From positions 1-58,800 of the forward strand of contig CALWIA010000026.1 of the NCBI GenBank assembly GCA_944380605.1: DNA of 58,800 bases, given 5' to 3'. The first letter of the stretch is position 1; every line of letters begins with the position of its first letter. The notes under the pieces were generated by a model. The model did no database searches. It was not told where the DNA came from and worked only from the letters and a program-made list of their open reading frames with translations. Positions 51,708 to 58,800 of this stretch are shown here, piece after piece. This DNA is from an uncultured Lachnospiraceae bacterium (lineage in GTDB: Bacteria > Bacillota > Clostridia > Lachnospirales > Lachnospiraceae). A program made the position numbers and the translations under genes.

Positions 51708-54038
51708 CCCCTCCCCGTCCCAGAACCGCCGCAGCGTCTCCTGGACGCTGTCCCGGTTCACCGCCGTATACGGCAGCCACTCCCTGGGAAACAGGGCCTG
51801 GTAGTCCCGCCGCAGGAACCGGTCGTCCAGCAGCAGGATCACGCCCCGGTCGTCCATGGTGCGGATCACCCGGCCCGCGGCCTGCATCACCTTGTTCATC
51901 CCCGGGTATTGATAGGCGTAGTCAAACCCCTGCCCCTTGGTCTCCTCAAAATATTCTTTCAGAAGTTCCTGCTCTGTGCAGACCATGGGAAGTCCGGTCC
52001 CCACCACCGCCGCTCCGATGAGCCGGTCCCGGGTCAGGTCGATTCCCTCGGAGAACAGACCGCCCAGAACGCAGAACGCCACAAACGAGCGGTCCCGTTC
52101 TTCTTCAAACGCCTGTAAAAACGCCTCTCTCTGCGCCTCGGTCATGCGGCTTTCCTGGGCCGCCCAGCAGGGAAAATCCGGCTCCTGCGCTTCCCGTTCT
52201 CTCCAGATCTCCATCACTTCCCGCAGATAGGAATACGAAGGCAAAAACACCATGTAATTGCCCTTCCGGCTTTTGGCCATCTGCTCCGCGTAAAACACCA
52301 CTTTTTCATATTCCCGGCGGCCCCGCCGGGTATACCGGCTGCTGACGTCTCCCGCCACGGCGATCAGCCGGTTCTCCCGCGGAAACGGCGACTGGGCGTA
52401 CACCGCGTATTCTTCCGGGTTGCCGGTCAGCAGCTGCTTGTAATACTGCACCGGCAGCAGCGTGGCGGAAAAGAATACGGCGCTTTTCCCCTTCTCCAGA
52501 CACTTCTTCAGATTTTCCGCCGGGTTCATGCAGAACAGCCGCACCATGAAACGCCCGTCCTCCAGCAGTTCCGAATACATCCGGTAGGCGCTGTCCGCGG
52601 CTTCGTAAATCATCAGGAAACTGCGCAGCTGGAAATAGAACTCCAGCACCAGGTCCCGGTCTTCAAACTGAGGGCTGTCTTCCAGAAATTTTTCCAGTTC
52701 CCCATACAGAGACTGCAGGCCCGCCGCCAGCCCGTTGAGGTTGTCGTACACCTGGCAGCCGTCGGATTCCCGCTTCATCTCCAGAAGCATCCGGTTTGTC
52801 CGGTCCAGCTGCCGGGTCAGCCGGGCGCTTTTCCCCTTTACCGCCCGTTTGGCCGCCAGCACGTCTTCCTTGATCAGACAGGCGCTGTAAATCTCCCGGC
52901 CTCTGGCCACCAGGTTGTGGGCCTCGTCCACCAGAAACAGGTAGTCGCCGGATACCCCTTCCGAAAAATATCGCTTCAGCCGCACGTTGGGGTCGAAGAC
53001 GTAATTGTAGTCGCAGATCACCGCGTCCACCCAGCTGCTGATGTCCAGGCAGAATTCAAACGGGCAGACCCGGGCTTTTTCGGCGTACTCCAGCACCCGC
53101 TCTCTGGTGATCCGGAATTCCCGATGGAGGATCTCGTAAACCGCGTCGTTGACCCGGTCAAAATGGCCTTTGGCATAGGGGCAGTCCTCCGGATTGCAGG
53201 ACGGCTTTTCCAGAAAACACAGCTTTTCCTTGGCCGTCAGGGTCACCGAATTCAGGTACATGCCCCGGCTCTCCAAAAGCGCGAAGGTCTCTTCCGCCAC
53301 GCTTCGGGTAATGGTCTTGGCCGTCAGGTAAAACAGCTTGTCCGCCTTGCCCTCTCCCATGGCCTTCAGCCCCGGATACACCGCGGAAAGGGTTTTGCCG
53401 ATGCCGGTGGGAGCCTGCACAAACAGATTTCTGCCTCTGGCTATGGCCCGGTACACCGACACGGCCAGTTCCTTCTGTCCCGGCCGGTAAGGATAGGGAA
53501 ATGCCAGGTCTTTTAACGACGCGTCCCGGCGGATCCGGTGATCCCACAGGTAATCCGCCCATTTGACGTATTCGTGGATCAGCCCCTGAAACCAGACTTC
53601 CAGTTCTTCGGCGCTGTACTCCCGTTCAAAGCGGCGGATTTCTTCCGTCTCCAGCTGGCAGTAAGTCACCTGCACCGAAATGGCGTCCAGCTTCTGCTGC
53701 GACAGATACATATATCCATAGCACATGGCCTGGGCCAGGTGCACCGGGACCGGCTCCTCCAGCCGGTCCAGATCCATGTACACGCCTTTGATTTCATCGA
53801 TCCGCGCCCCGCCGTCCCGCTCTTCGATGCCGTCGGCCCGGCCCTCCAGCACGATCTGGTAGCTGCCTTCATCCACCGAACAGGACAGCGGCACCTCCGC
53901 CCGGTATCCGGCGCCCATGCGCTTTTGGATTTTCCTGTGGATGCGGCTTCCCGCCTGCATGGCGTCTTTTTCCGCACCGGACATCCGCCGGTTGTCCAGG
54001 TCTCCGCTGCGCATCACAAATTCCACCAGATTTCTCAC
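51702..54038 (-). CDS. XPD/DinG-type Fe-S helicase with N-terminal nuclease domain
   Basis: 778 residues. Residues 1-160 form a PD-(D/E)XK-type domain (VLEGRADGI, then RIDEIKG, then a Gln in HLAQAMCYGY). The helicase has motif I APTGIGKTLSA, four Cys around the Fe-S cluster (LCFLEKPSCNPEDC with later ARVCPFEFC), DEAH as VDEAHNLV, and motifs V/VI (AGRVIRTMDDRG). The start GTG at 54038 has no clear ribosome site; the frame continues in the upstream sequence TSIRISV, which matches the usual family start RISVRNLVEF, so the true start may be a little upstream. Role: DNA repair or R-loop/branch processing. Confidence 0.9.
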   Translation of the reverse strand: MRNLVEFVMRSGDLDNRRMSGAEKDAMQAGSRIHRKIQKRMGAGYRAEVPLSCSVDEGSYQIVLEGRADGIEERDGGARIDEIKGVYMDLDRLEEPVPVHLAQAMCYGYMYLSQQKLDAISVQVTYCQLETEEIRRFEREYSAEELEVWFQGLIHEYVKWADYLWDHRIRRDASLKDLAFPYPYRPGQKELAVSVYRAIARGRNLFVQAPTGIGKTLSAVYPGLKAMGEGKADKLFYLTAKTITRSVAEETFALLESRGMYLNSVTLTAKEKLCFLEKPSCNPEDCPYAKGHFDRVNDAVYEILHREFRITRERVLEYAEKARVCPFEFCLDISSWVDAVICDYNYVFDPNVRLKRYFSEGVSGDYLFLVDEAHNLVARGREIYSACLIKEDVLAAKRAVKGKSARLTRQLDRTNRMLLEMKRESDGCQVYDNLNGLAAGLQSLYGELEKFLEDSPQFEDRDLVLEFYFQLRSFLMIYEAADSAYRMYSELLEDGRFMVRLFCMNPAENLKKCLEKGKSAVFFSATLLPVQYYKQLLTGNPEEYAVYAQSPFPRENRLIAVAGDVSSRYTRRGRREYEKVVFYAEQMAKSRKGNYMVFLPSYSYLREVMEIWREREAQEPDFPCWAAQESRMTEAQREAFLQAFEEERDRSFVAFCVLGGLFSEGIDLTRDRLIGAAVVGTGLPMVCTEQELLKEYFEETKGQGFDYAYQYPGMNKVMQAAGRVIRTMDDRGVILLLDDRFLRRDYQALFPREWLPYTAVNRDSVQETLRRFWDGEGL

Positions 54039-54181
54039 GGAAATCCGGATTGACGTTCCCTCTTCCAGCGCATGTCCCTCCCTTCTGCTTTTGCGTCGCC
54101 GTTCTTTCCATATGAACTTTCTTCATTATAGCGGATTTTTCCTGCTTTGTCAGCCCGTCGGATGCCCGCGCAAAAAAGGTC

Positions 54182-54240
54182 AAAAAAAAACGATTTTTCC
54201 GGATGCCCGGCCTTTCGGCCTCCGTCCGTAAAATCGTCTC
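54182..54240 (-). terminator. terminator of the HPr-like gene
   Basis: ACGATTTT pairs with AAAATCGT around an inner GGCC-rich hairpin, followed on the minus strand by nine T. The gene ends 35 bases upstream. Confidence 0.85.
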
Positions 54241-54274
54241 TTTTTGCATATATATCGGAATCGGTCTCTCTGGA

Positions 54275-54514
54275 TTACGCCACCCGGCGGTCTGCGGATT
54301 TCTCTTTCAGAAATGCCTCGAACGCTTCGTTCTCTCCAGAATATTCCACGGTCAGAACCCTGCGCAGATCCAGGCTCAGCACGCCCAGAATGGATTTCGC
54401 GTCAATTACCACACGGTTATAGAAAATATCGATGTCGAAATCACACTGGGAAGCCGCCGCCACAAATGCCTTTGCTTCTTCAATGGTAGGCAGTATGATT
54501 CGTTTCTGTTTCAT
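54275..54514 (-). CDS. HPr-like protein without the phosphorylatable His
   Basis: 79 residues from the ATG at 54514 (AGGAG nine bases upstream). VVIDAKSILGVLSLDL matches the HPr segment around Ser46 (KSIMGVMSL), and the overall length agrees, but the N-terminal loop has IILPTIEEAKAFV instead of GIHARPA, so His15 is absent. It cannot carry phosphate for sugar uptake. Like Crh of Bacillus it may serve as a regulatory HPr phosphorylated on the serine. Monocistronic with its own terminator. Confidence 0.8.
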   Translation of the reverse strand: MKQKRIILPTIEEAKAFVAAASQCDFDIDIFYNRVVIDAKSILGVLSLDLRRVLTVEYSGENEAFEAFLKEKSADRRVA

Positions 54515-54681
54515 TTTCTTCACTCCTTTAATATGGTCCATACGATTTTTGATCCAGCTTTTTTATACCATATTGCGGAATGTATGTCAAATTCTGCCAT
54601 ACTCTATGTCTGTCCCGGCTTTTTTGTAGATTCTGCCTTGTTTTTATTTCCGTGTATTTTGGTTTTTTATGCAAAAAAATG

Positions 54682-54709
54682 AACGCCGGCAGCTCCCGCC
54701 GCCGGCGTT
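54682..54709. terminator. terminator after the folate cyclo-ligase gene
   Basis: AACGCCGGC / GCCGGCGTT, nine pairs; T-tracts on both strands (minus: CATTTTTTT). The 54542-54760 gap contains nothing else I can assign. Confidence 0.85.
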
Positions 54710-54760
54710 TTTTCGATTCTGCGGAATCCGCCGTCCCTTCCGGCGGCAGATTTCCATATT

Positions 54761-55330
54761 TTAGCAAAAAATCAGCCTCTGTTCCGTCACCAGCACGTCC
54801 ATCCGGCAGTCGTGGGGCTCCCGGGGAATCGCTTCCCACAGCATCCGCTCCCGGCAGAGCATCACCCGCAGCCCGCCGCAGCGGGGCAGAAACCGGTCGT
54901 AATAGCCTCCGCCGTATCCCAGCCGCATCCCGTCGGTCCATCCGGACAGGCAGGGAATCACCGCCAGTTCTATGGACTCCGGCTCTATGGACGGAAGTTC
55001 CTCCCCCGGCTCCCAGATGCCGAAGCGTCCCGGCCGCAGCTGTTCCAGTCCTCCGATTTGCACCGCTTCCATAATGCCGGCTTCCCGGCACCGGGGCACC
55101 GATACGGTCTTCCCCTCTTTCAGCATCTGCGCAAGCAGTGCCCGGGTATCCGGCTCTTTTCCGGTGCTGACATAGCAGAACACGCATCCCGCCTGCCGGA
55201 ATGCCGGCAGTGCCTGCAGCCGGTTCCGGATTTCCGCGTCGGACCGGCGGCAGTACTCCTCGTCCAGGCCGTCTCTGCGGCTTTTCAGCTGCCGGCGCAG
55301 AAGGGCCTTTTCGCTATCCGATGCAGTCAT
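54761..55330 (-). CDS. 5-formyltetrahydrofolate cyclo-ligase
   Basis: 189 residues. ALLRRQLKSRRDGL at the start, VFCYVSTGKEPDT, and LGYGGGYYDRFL (the substrate and ATP site) are typical of the MTHFS/FAU1 family, which turns 5-formyl-THF to 5,10-methenyl-THF. The start overlaps the end of the choline-binding-like gene by 17 bases. It feeds the one-carbon pool used by the AICAR transformylase. Confidence 0.95.
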   Translation of the reverse strand: MTASDSEKALLRRQLKSRRDGLDEEYCRRSDAEIRNRLQALPAFRQAGCVFCYVSTGKEPDTRALLAQMLKEGKTVSVPRCREAGIMEAVQIGGLEQLRPGRFGIWEPGEELPSIEPESIELAVIPCLSGWTDGMRLGYGGGYYDRFLPRCGGLRVMLCRERMLWEAIPREPHDCRMDVLVTEQRLIFC

Positions 55331-56099
55331 TCATAAATCCTTCGATGTTGTTGGGCGCGGCACCGGTCAGGGTCACGCCGTAGTAGCTGCCGTTTTCATA
55401 TTTCAGCAGCACATCCAGATAGACATTTACGGAAAGCTGCATCACGTTTCCGTACTCCAGCCGCGTCCAGGTCCCCGTCGGGCAGGAGTATTCGCTGACG
55501 CCGGCCGGCTCTCCCAGCTGGGCCTTGACGATCTCCACCAGCACTGCCTGGTACAGCTGGTTCACTTCCGGCGAATGTATATCCAGTCCCATCGCCTGCC
55601 AGGTCTCTGCCGCCTCCTGATAGTCCGGATAGGAAGTGATATCCGTAAGGGTCACCACTGCCGACCGGGTTCCATCCGGCGTAATCATCTGGACCATATT
55701 GTCTCCGGTCAGGGTCACGGCATTGGCAAAATCACCGGTCTGCTTCACCTGCAGATTTCCCACCGTCCAGGACGGAATGCCGGCCTCGGCGGCCGGCTGT
55801 CCGGTCTGCATGGTCTGGACCTCTCCGTTTTCTGTCCACGCGCCGCCTTCGTTGACGGTATAGCCGTCCGGCGTGGTGGTGCCGGCCAGCATATATCCGC
55901 TGGCGTCAAAATAGTAGCACTCCGCGGTGCCGTCCTGGTTGCCGTCCAGCCATGCCCACTCGCCTGCCGGATAGGTGCCGTCTCCGTTGTCCCACCAGTA
56001 TCCCACCGCGTCCTGTTCCCAGCCGGCAAAGGCCGTCATGGAAAACGCCATGGTCAGCGCCCCCGCCGCCAGTACCGTCTTCAGTCTCCATCGTTTCAT
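55314..56099 (-). CDS. secreted protein with choline-binding-like repeats
   Basis: 261 residues. A signal peptide ends near FSMTAFA. Directly after comes a pair of choline/cell-wall binding-type repeats (GWEQDAVGYWWDNGDGTYPAGEW and WLDGNQDGTAECYYFDASGYMLAGT), and then an uncharacterised C-terminal domain (about 105-261). Probably attached to the cell wall through the repeats. It follows the small PH-domain gene by 22 bases on the same strand. Function unknown. Confidence 0.85.
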   Translation of the reverse strand: MKRWRLKTVLAAGALTMAFSMTAFAGWEQDAVGYWWDNGDGTYPAGEWAWLDGNQDGTAECYYFDASGYMLAGTTTPDGYTVNEGGAWTENGEVQTMQTGQPAAEAGIPSWTVGNLQVKQTGDFANAVTLTGDNMVQMITPDGTRSAVVTLTDITSYPDYQEAAETWQAMGLDIHSPEVNQLYQAVLVEIVKAQLGEPAGVSEYSCPTGTWTRLEYGNVMQLSVNVYLDVLLKYENGSYYGVTLTGAAPNNIEGFMNDCIG

Positions 56100-56121
56100 A
56101 AATACCGCTTCCTTTCTTTTT

Positions 56122-56499
56122 TTACAGGCTGTCTTCCCCGTCCTCTTCCATGTCTCCCATAAACTCTCGGGAAGTCACCCGTTTGTTTTCCCGTTCCTTC
56201 TCAATCAGCCCGGACAGCGTTTCCTTTACCTGCTCGCTGTCTTTCAGATTGACCAGTTCAAAATCCCCCATAGACTTGTCGGCGCTGTATATGGCAATGC
56301 TGCCCATGCCGAAAATCCGCTGCCAGAAGCTTTTCTTCAAGCTGATATCCGTAATGCGGTACAGCCGCACCTCGTCCTCCCGGGTATTGAAAATCCCGCT
56401 TTTAATAAACAGCCGGTCCTGGGAAAATCCATAAACCGTAAAGGTCCAGGGCAGCCCCAGAAAATTGCGCTTTCTCGCCTTCCATACTGTGTTCTGCAT
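56122..56499 (-). CDS. bacterial PH-domain protein (DUF304-like)
   Basis: 125 residues. WTFTVYGFSQDRLFIKSGIFNTREDEVRLYRITDISLKKSFWQR is the typical bPH2 fold (TxxRLFIKxGIF...EVxLYRI.DI), without membrane helices, so a cytosolic domain that may bind membranes or protein. The role is unknown. First of a minus series with the choline-binding-like protein. Confidence 0.82.
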   Translation of the reverse strand: MQNTVWKARKRNFLGLPWTFTVYGFSQDRLFIKSGIFNTREDEVRLYRITDISLKKSFWQRIFGMGSIAIYSADKSMGDFELVNLKDSEQVKETLSGLIEKERENKRVTSREFMGDMEEDGEDSL

Positions 56500-56583
56500 C
56501 TTGCTTCGCCTCCCTGCTTTCGCTTTTTGTCTGCCTGTTTACCTATATCTTAGCATTTTCTTTTTCAATTCTCAAGACTAGCC

Positions 56584-56612
56584 TTTCTTTCCGGCCCGGT
56601 TTCTGCTATACT
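56584..56612 (+). promoter_or_regulatory. promoter of the flavodiiron gene
   Basis: TTTCTT, 17-base spacer, TATACT (56607-56612). The -35 is weak. About 75 bases of leader follow to the start. Confidence 0.55.
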
Positions 56613-56687
56613 GGTAGGGAACCCAAGGCCGGGCAGACCGGCCGGTTATCGCAAACATTCACATACCAATTACATGGAGGAACTCAT

Positions 56688-58481
56688 ATGACAGCTGTTA
56701 CGGAACATATCCGCTATGTCGGAGTCAATGATCACCAGGTAGACTTATTCGAGGGCCAGTACCGGGTACCCGGAGGCATGTCCTACAATTCCTATGTCAT
56801 CCTGGATGAAAAAATCGCCGTTATGGATACCGTTGACATTCACTTTACCCACGAGTGGCTGGACAACCTTACCGCCGCCTTCGGCGGCCGGAAGCCGGAT
56901 TACCTGGTGATCCAGCATATGGAGCCCGACCACTCCGCCAACATCGCCGCCTTTTTAAAGACCTGGCCCGGCACCGTGGTAGTGGCCACCGACAAGGCCT
57001 TCGCCATGATGGACAGCTTTTTCGGAAGCGACGCGCCGGCAGACCGGCTGCCGGTCAAGGAAGGCGATTCCCTGGCACTGGGCAGCCATACCCTGCACTT
57101 TGTCACCGCTCCCATGGTCCACTGGCCGGAAGTGATGCTGACCTATGAAAGCTCGCAGAAAGTGCTGTTCTCCGCCGACGCCTTCGGCAAATTCGGCGCC
57201 CTGGACCACGAAGAGCCCTGGGACGACGAAGCCCGCCGCTACTTCATCGGCATCGTAGGCAAATACGGCGCCCAGGTACAGGCGGTGCTGCGCAAGGCCG
57301 CCGGCCTGGACATCCAGACCATCTGCCCGCTGCATGGACCCATTCTTACGGAAAACCTGGGCCACTACTTGGGCAAATACAGCACCTGGTCTTCCTATAC
57401 GCCGGAATCCGAAGGCATCGTCGTCGCCTACACCTCCGTCTACGGCCATACCAGAAAGGCGGCGGAACTGCTGGCAGAACAGCTGAAGGCCAAGGGATGC
57501 CCGGAAGTGGTCGTCTACGATCTGGCCCGCTGCGATATGGCCCAGGCCGTCGCCGACGCCTTCCGCTACAGCAAGCTGGTGCTGGCTACCACCACCTACA
57601 ACGCGGACCTGTTCCCCTTTATGAAGCAGTTCATCGACCATCTGACGGAACGGAATTTCCAGAACCGCACCATCGGCCTGATGGAAAACGGATCCTGGGC
57701 GCCGCTGGCCGCCAAGATCATGAAGGAAAAGCTGTCCGGCTGCAAAAATATCACCTGGCTGAACACCACCGTCCGCATCAAGTCCGCCCTGCAGGCGGCA
57801 AACCGGGAAGAAATCGAGGCCATGGCCGGCGAGCTCTGCCGGGAGTACATCGCCCAGTCGCCGGAAGCCGCCAATAAAAACGACCTGTCCGCCCTGTTCC
57901 GCATCGGATACGGCCTGTATGTGGTTACTTCCAACGACGGCAAAAAGGACAACGGCCTCATTGTCAACACCGTTTCCCAGGTGTCCGACAGCCCCAACCG
58001 GGTGGCCGTCACCATCAACAAAGCCAATTACTCCCACCACGTCATCCGGCAGACCGGCATCATGAACGTCAACTGCCTGTCGGTGGACGCGCCGTTTTCC
58101 GTATTTGAGACTTTCGGCTTCCAGAGCGGAAGAAACGCCGACAAGTTCCCCGACGGCACCCCCATCCGGTCGGACAACGGACTGGTGATCCTTCCCCAGT
58201 ACATCAACGCCGCCCTCTCCCTGAAGGTGGAACAGTATGTGGACCTGGGGTCTCACGGCATGTTTATCTGCTCCGTCACCGAAGCCCGGGTCATGAGCGA
58301 CAAGGAAACCATGACCTACACCTACTACCAGGAAAACGTCAAGCCGAAGCCTGAGACCGAGGGCAAGAAAGGCTTTGTCTGCAAGGTTTGCGGCTACATC
58401 TACGAAGGCGACCAGCTGCCGGACGACTTTATCTGTCCTCTGTGCAAACACGGCGCCGCGGATTTTGAACCCATCGCGTAA
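56688..58481 (+). CDS. four-domain flavodiiron protein with flavin reductase and rubredoxin
   Basis: 597 residues. Order: MBL-fold diiron domain (about 1-250) with HMEPDHSAN (HxExDH ligands), flavodoxin domain (about 257-395; VAYTSVYGHTRKAAELL), flavin reductase domain (about 405-535) and rubredoxin (about 560-597; CKVCGYIYEGD and CPLCKHGA). It reduces O2 to water or NO to N2O, and here the whole electron chain from NAD(P)H to the diiron site is on one polypeptide. This protects an anaerobe from oxygen. TGGAGGAA lies seven bases before the ATG. Confidence 0.93.
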   Translation: MTAVTEHIRYVGVNDHQVDLFEGQYRVPGGMSYNSYVILDEKIAVMDTVDIHFTHEWLDNLTAAFGGRKPDYLVIQHMEPDHSANIAAFLKTWPGTVVVATDKAFAMMDSFFGSDAPADRLPVKEGDSLALGSHTLHFVTAPMVHWPEVMLTYESSQKVLFSADAFGKFGALDHEEPWDDEARRYFIGIVGKYGAQVQAVLRKAAGLDIQTICPLHGPILTENLGHYLGKYSTWSSYTPESEGIVVAYTSVYGHTRKAAELLAEQLKAKGCPEVVVYDLARCDMAQAVADAFRYSKLVLATTTYNADLFPFMKQFIDHLTERNFQNRTIGLMENGSWAPLAAKIMKEKLSGCKNITWLNTTVRIKSALQAANREEIEAMAGELCREYIAQSPEAANKNDLSALFRIGYGLYVVTSNDGKKDNGLIVNTVSQVSDSPNRVAVTINKANYSHHVIRQTGIMNVNCLSVDAPFSVFETFGFQSGRNADKFPDGTPIRSDNGLVILPQYINAALSLKVEQYVDLGSHGMFICSVTEARVMSDKETMTYTYYQENVKPKPETEGKKGFVCKVCGYIYEGDQLPDDFICPLCKHGAADFEPIA

Positions 58482-58491
58482 GCAGCCGCGG

Positions 58492-58531
58492 ACGGCTGAG
58501 ATTCCCATCCGGGAGTTTCAGCCGTTTTTTT
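58492..58531 (+). terminator. terminator of the flavodiiron gene
   Basis: ACGGCTGA / TCAGCCGT with a partly paired loop, then seven T. Confidence 0.88.
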
Positions 58532-58562
58532 ATTTGGCAAAAATCCCTATGCAGTCCGCATA

Positions 58563-58591
58563 TTGTATGGAATGCCGCCCCGGGGTACAAT
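58563..58591 (+). promoter_or_regulatory. promoter of the kinase-like gene
   Basis: TTGTAT, 17-base spacer, TACAAT, about 38 bases before the start. Confidence 0.6.
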
Positions 58592-58628
58592 GGAACAAAC
58601 GCATCTCAGATAAAGGAGTCCGATTGAC

Positions 58629-58800
58629 ATGACAGACCCGTCGAAAGAAATCCTCTGCTACAACTGTTTTCAAAAGAAAGCGGCCGCCGAGGGGCCCTGC
58701 CCTTACTGCGGCTTTGACCTGGCGGAAAACGAAGCCAAATACCCCGTCGCCCTGCGGGCCGGAACCGTGCTGAACCGGCGGTACGTGGTGGGCCGGGTGC
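58629..58800 (+). CDS. zinc-ribbon serine/threonine protein kinase, 3' end outside window
   Basis: The first 57 residues are visible. MTDPSKEILCYNCF and CPYCGFDL form a CxxC..CxxC zinc ribbon, followed by LRAGTVLNRRYVVGRV, which is the typical start of a Hanks-type kinase (before the Gly-rich loop). AAGGAG lies ten bases upstream. The gene runs off the right edge, so the kinase assignment rests on this short start. Confidence 0.7.
   Translation, partial: MTDPSKEILCYNCFQKKAAAEGPCPYCGFDLAENEAKYPVALRAGTVLNRRYVVGRV

Noticed and set aside
56955..58508. Minus-strand open frame opposite the flavodiiron gene
   Set aside because: Shadow of a multi-domain protein with conserved motifs; Gly/Val-rich composition.

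Overview
The window looks like a chromosomal segment of a GC-rich, low-oxygen Firmicute, most likely a member of the Lachnospiraceae or a close clostridial relative. Reasons: near-consensus sigma-A promoters (several TTGACA-17-TATAAT types) and strong AGGAGG Shine-Dalgarno sites; an infC-rpmI-rplT operon with a long leader; a dgt-dnaG-rpoD-trmK-nif3 operon; a flavodiiron/rubredoxin fusion (anaerobe); a two-gene minimal SUF system; stand-alone AICAR transformylase plus a PurO-type cyclohydrolase; and remnants of a sporulation sigma factor gene (sigK) with a Csp-like subtilisin elsewhere.

Layout. 1-2.8 kb: an AT-richer, foreign-looking operon (Fic protein, ComEC-like metallo-beta-lactamase-fold protein, four-helix membrane protein). 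2.9-14.6 kb: sigK cut into two same-strand pieces (5' part near 14.24-14.50 kb, 3' part at 3.00-3.32 kb) by a 10.9-kb 'skin'-like element. The pieces rejoin in frame at a shared AATG core. The element holds a serine recombinase, an ATPase/toprim-like pair bracketed by 11-bp direct repeats, a GH1 phospho-glucosidase, a NEW3-domain surface protein with ABC transporter, a two-component system and a PHP phosphoesterase. The 3' end of sigK is itself broken at a nested palindrome, and the recombinase lacks its usual C-terminal third, so the system may be decayed. 14.6-24 kb: purine genes, GH78 rhamnosidase, YbaK deacylase and a second ABC/surface-protein module. 24-33 kb: pyrBI, RNase P RNA, a TGS-uridine kinase, and the nif3-trmK-rpoD-dnaG-dgt operon. 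33-41 kb: Nudix-Nudix-glycosylase fusion, subtilisin, SUF genes, DUF4349 lipoprotein, nitroreductase and acetyltransferase. 41-44 kb: two tRNA-Leu genes, a 47-aa membrane peptide, the infC operon with its leader. 44-58.8 kb: purL, a sigma-like protein without region 4, an aspartoacylase-like/alpha-E pair divergent from a LysR regulator, an Fe-S helicase, HPr-like protein, folate cyclo-ligase, cell-surface proteins, a four-domain flavodiiron protein, and the start of a zinc-ribbon/protein kinase gene.

How the parts may work together: most of the window is ordinary core metabolism and information processing. The accessory content is concentrated around sigK, where two separate insertions carry candidate defence or conflict modules (Fic-MBL-4TM outside the element; AAA ATPase-toprim inside it). 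That stretch is the strongest candidate for an undescribed system. All functions are assigned by reading motifs and remembered family features, without database searches.
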